From positions 1 to 6,380 of the forward strand of contig JACADX010000426.1 of NCBI GenBank assembly GCA_013389125.1: a DNA stretch of 6,380 nucleotides. Reading direction: 5' to 3'. Shown in pieces: positions 5,628-6,380 of this stretch (position 1 is the first letter of the stretch; each line of letters begins with the position of its first letter). A program made the translations under genes and the position numbers. The notes beneath the pieces are model-generated. The model was not told where the DNA came from. It did not search any database and saw only the letters and a list, made by a program, of their open reading frames with translations. The DNA is from Parvularculaceae bacterium. GTDB taxonomy: Bacteria > Pseudomonadota > Alphaproteobacteria > Caulobacterales > Parvularculaceae.

Positions 5628-5666
5628 ACGCCGGACGACGCTCTAATCTCGGAATCCGTCCGGCGT
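5628..5666. terminator. Shared hairpin between convergent genes
   Basis: ACGCCGGACG (5628-5637) pairs perfectly over 10 bp with CGTCCGGCGT (5657-5666), leaving a 19-base loop. It covers the stop and last seven codons of the minus-strand peptidase and lies 20 bases past the SRPBCC stop. On the plus strand the stem runs into TTTCC, a weak tail; on the minus strand there is no T-run. A smaller stem, CCGTC/GACGG (5608-5612 with 5617-5621), precedes it. It is a plausible bidirectional terminator, although the long loop weakens the case. Confidence 0.45.
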
Positions 5667-6380
5667 TTCCGCTGCGAGATGGAGCGTCGCCGCCCAGGCG
5701 GCGACGTTCTGTTTCAGCGCTTCGGGATCGATCTTGTCGAGCGTGTCGTCCGGCGTGTGGTGCAGATCGAAATAGTCGGTTCCGTCCTGATAAAGGTCGA
5801 GGACTGGAACGCCGGCCGATTTAAGGGGACCGACATCGGCGCCCCCGCTCGCTTCGGCGGTCCCGAGCGCGACGCCGAGCGGGCGCAAGGCTTCCGCAAA
5901 AAGCCGGCCGCGCTCCGACGATTTTGCGCCGAATTTCGTCCGGATGGACCACACGCGGCCGGCGCCGAAATCCGACTCGGCGGCGAGCGCGTGGCGCGCA
6001 AGTTCGCCCTTGTGCGCCTCGGCGTAGGCGTTCGCGCCGTGAAGCCCGACTTCCTCGGCGCCCCACATGACGACGCGGATCGTGCGGCCAGGCCTACCTT
6101 TCATCTCGTCGATGAGCTTGGCCGCCGCCAGCGTGATCGCGATCCCGGCGCCGTCGTCAACCGCGCCGGTGCCGAGATCCCAGCTGTCGAGATGGCCGCC
6201 AATGACGATGATCTCGTCCGTGCGTCCCGGAATCTCGCCGACGACATTGCCGGAAACCGCCTTCTCGACGCGCGATGTCTTGATGTCGAGCGCGAGCGTC
6301 ACCTTGCCGCGCTCCATCGCGCGCGCAAGCTGGTCGGCGTCGGGATTTGAAAGCGCGGCCGCCGGAACCGCCGCTTCGCC
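5643..6380 (-). CDS. M28 family zinc metallopeptidase, carboxypeptidase Q-like (5' end outside window)
   Basis: The C-terminal 245 residues of an M28 peptidase, read leftwards from beyond the right edge; the ATG at 6317 is internal, since the frame continues through VPAAALSNPDADQLARAM at the edge, which looks like the end of a protease-associated (PA) domain. All expected dinuclear zinc-site residues are visible: His in GGHLDSWD (6192-6194), Asp in DDGAG (6156-6158), the Glu-Glu pair of GAEEVGLHG (6051-6056; the first is the general base, the second a ligand), Asp in ESDFG (5970-5972) and His in HHTPDD (near 5757-5762). GGHLDSWDLGTGAVDDGAG and AESDFG strongly resemble human carboxypeptidase Q, a 472-residue secreted dipeptidase, so about half is missing here. 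Likely exported and active on peptides in the periplasm or outside. It ends inside the shared hairpin and converges with the SRPBCC gene. The exact substrate is unknown. Confidence 0.92.
   Translation of the reverse strand, partial: GEAAVPAAALSNPDADQLARAMERGKVTLALDIKTSRVEKAVSGNVVGEIPGRTDEIIVIGGHLDSWDLGTGAVDDGAGIAITLAAAKLIDEMKGRPGRTIRVVMWGAEEVGLHGANAYAEAHKGELARHALAAESDFGAGRVWSIRTKFGAKSSERGRLFAEALRPLGVALGTAEASGGADVGPLKSAGVPVLDLYQDGTDYFDLHHTPDDTLDKIDPEALKQNVAAWAATLHLAAETPDGFRD

Noticed and set aside
5679..6350. 223-codon plus-strand frame opposite the M28 peptidase
   Set aside because: It is a shadow frame; the minus strand holds all M28 zinc-site motifs in order.
1..6380. Search for CRISPR arrays, tRNA genes, insertion sequences, phage or defence genes
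   Set aside because: No regularly spaced repeats, cloverleaf, transposase or defence-type protein could be seen; all substantial coding frames are assigned to known families.

Overview
The window is GC-rich, densely coded DNA. The bL19 and RimM sequences, a TonB-dependent receptor with cysteine-bearing loops, and a two-hairpin intergenic repeat bounded by CTAGAGC/GCTCTAG all suggest an alphaproteobacterium. My guess is the Caulobacterales/Hyphomonadaceae/Parvularculaceae side, but the sequence alone does not settle the family.

Layout: (1) Bases 1-1767, plus strand: the C-terminal two thirds or so of a TonB-dependent outer-membrane receptor whose signal peptide and plug lie off the left edge. 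(2) Bases 1768-1874: a 107-base gap with a strong 14-bp terminator hairpin and a second hairpin ending one base before the next start codon. (3) Bases 1875-4852, plus strand: a tight block made of a Bcr/CflA-type MFS efflux transporter, then rimM (start overlapping the transporter stop, ATGA), trmD and rplS. This is the classical rpsP-rimM-trmD-rplS ribosome/tRNA operon, except that the transporter sits where rpsP is normally found. (4) Bases 4853-5076: a 224-base gap holding a probable dispersed repeat (4896-5000) and a candidate promoter. (5) Bases 5077-5607, plus strand: a small membrane-anchored SRPBCC (polyketide-cyclase-like) protein. (6) Bases 5643-6380, minus strand: the C-terminal half of a carboxypeptidase Q-like M28 zinc peptidase, convergent with the SRPBCC gene; a shared hairpin lies over its 3' end.

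How the genes work together: RimM matures the 30S head, TrmD makes m1G37 in tRNA to prevent frameshifting, and bL19 sits at the 30S/50S interface, so the three form a translation module. The receptor, transporter, SRPBCC protein and peptidase are envelope functions with no visible biochemical link to it. I see no CRISPR, phage, toxin-antitoxin or other defence locus and no complete new system. The points most worth checking are the transporter fused translationally to rimM, the four-segment foldable leader before it, a roughly 10-residue insertion in the TrmD interdomain linker, and five spaced cysteine pairs in the receptor barrel.
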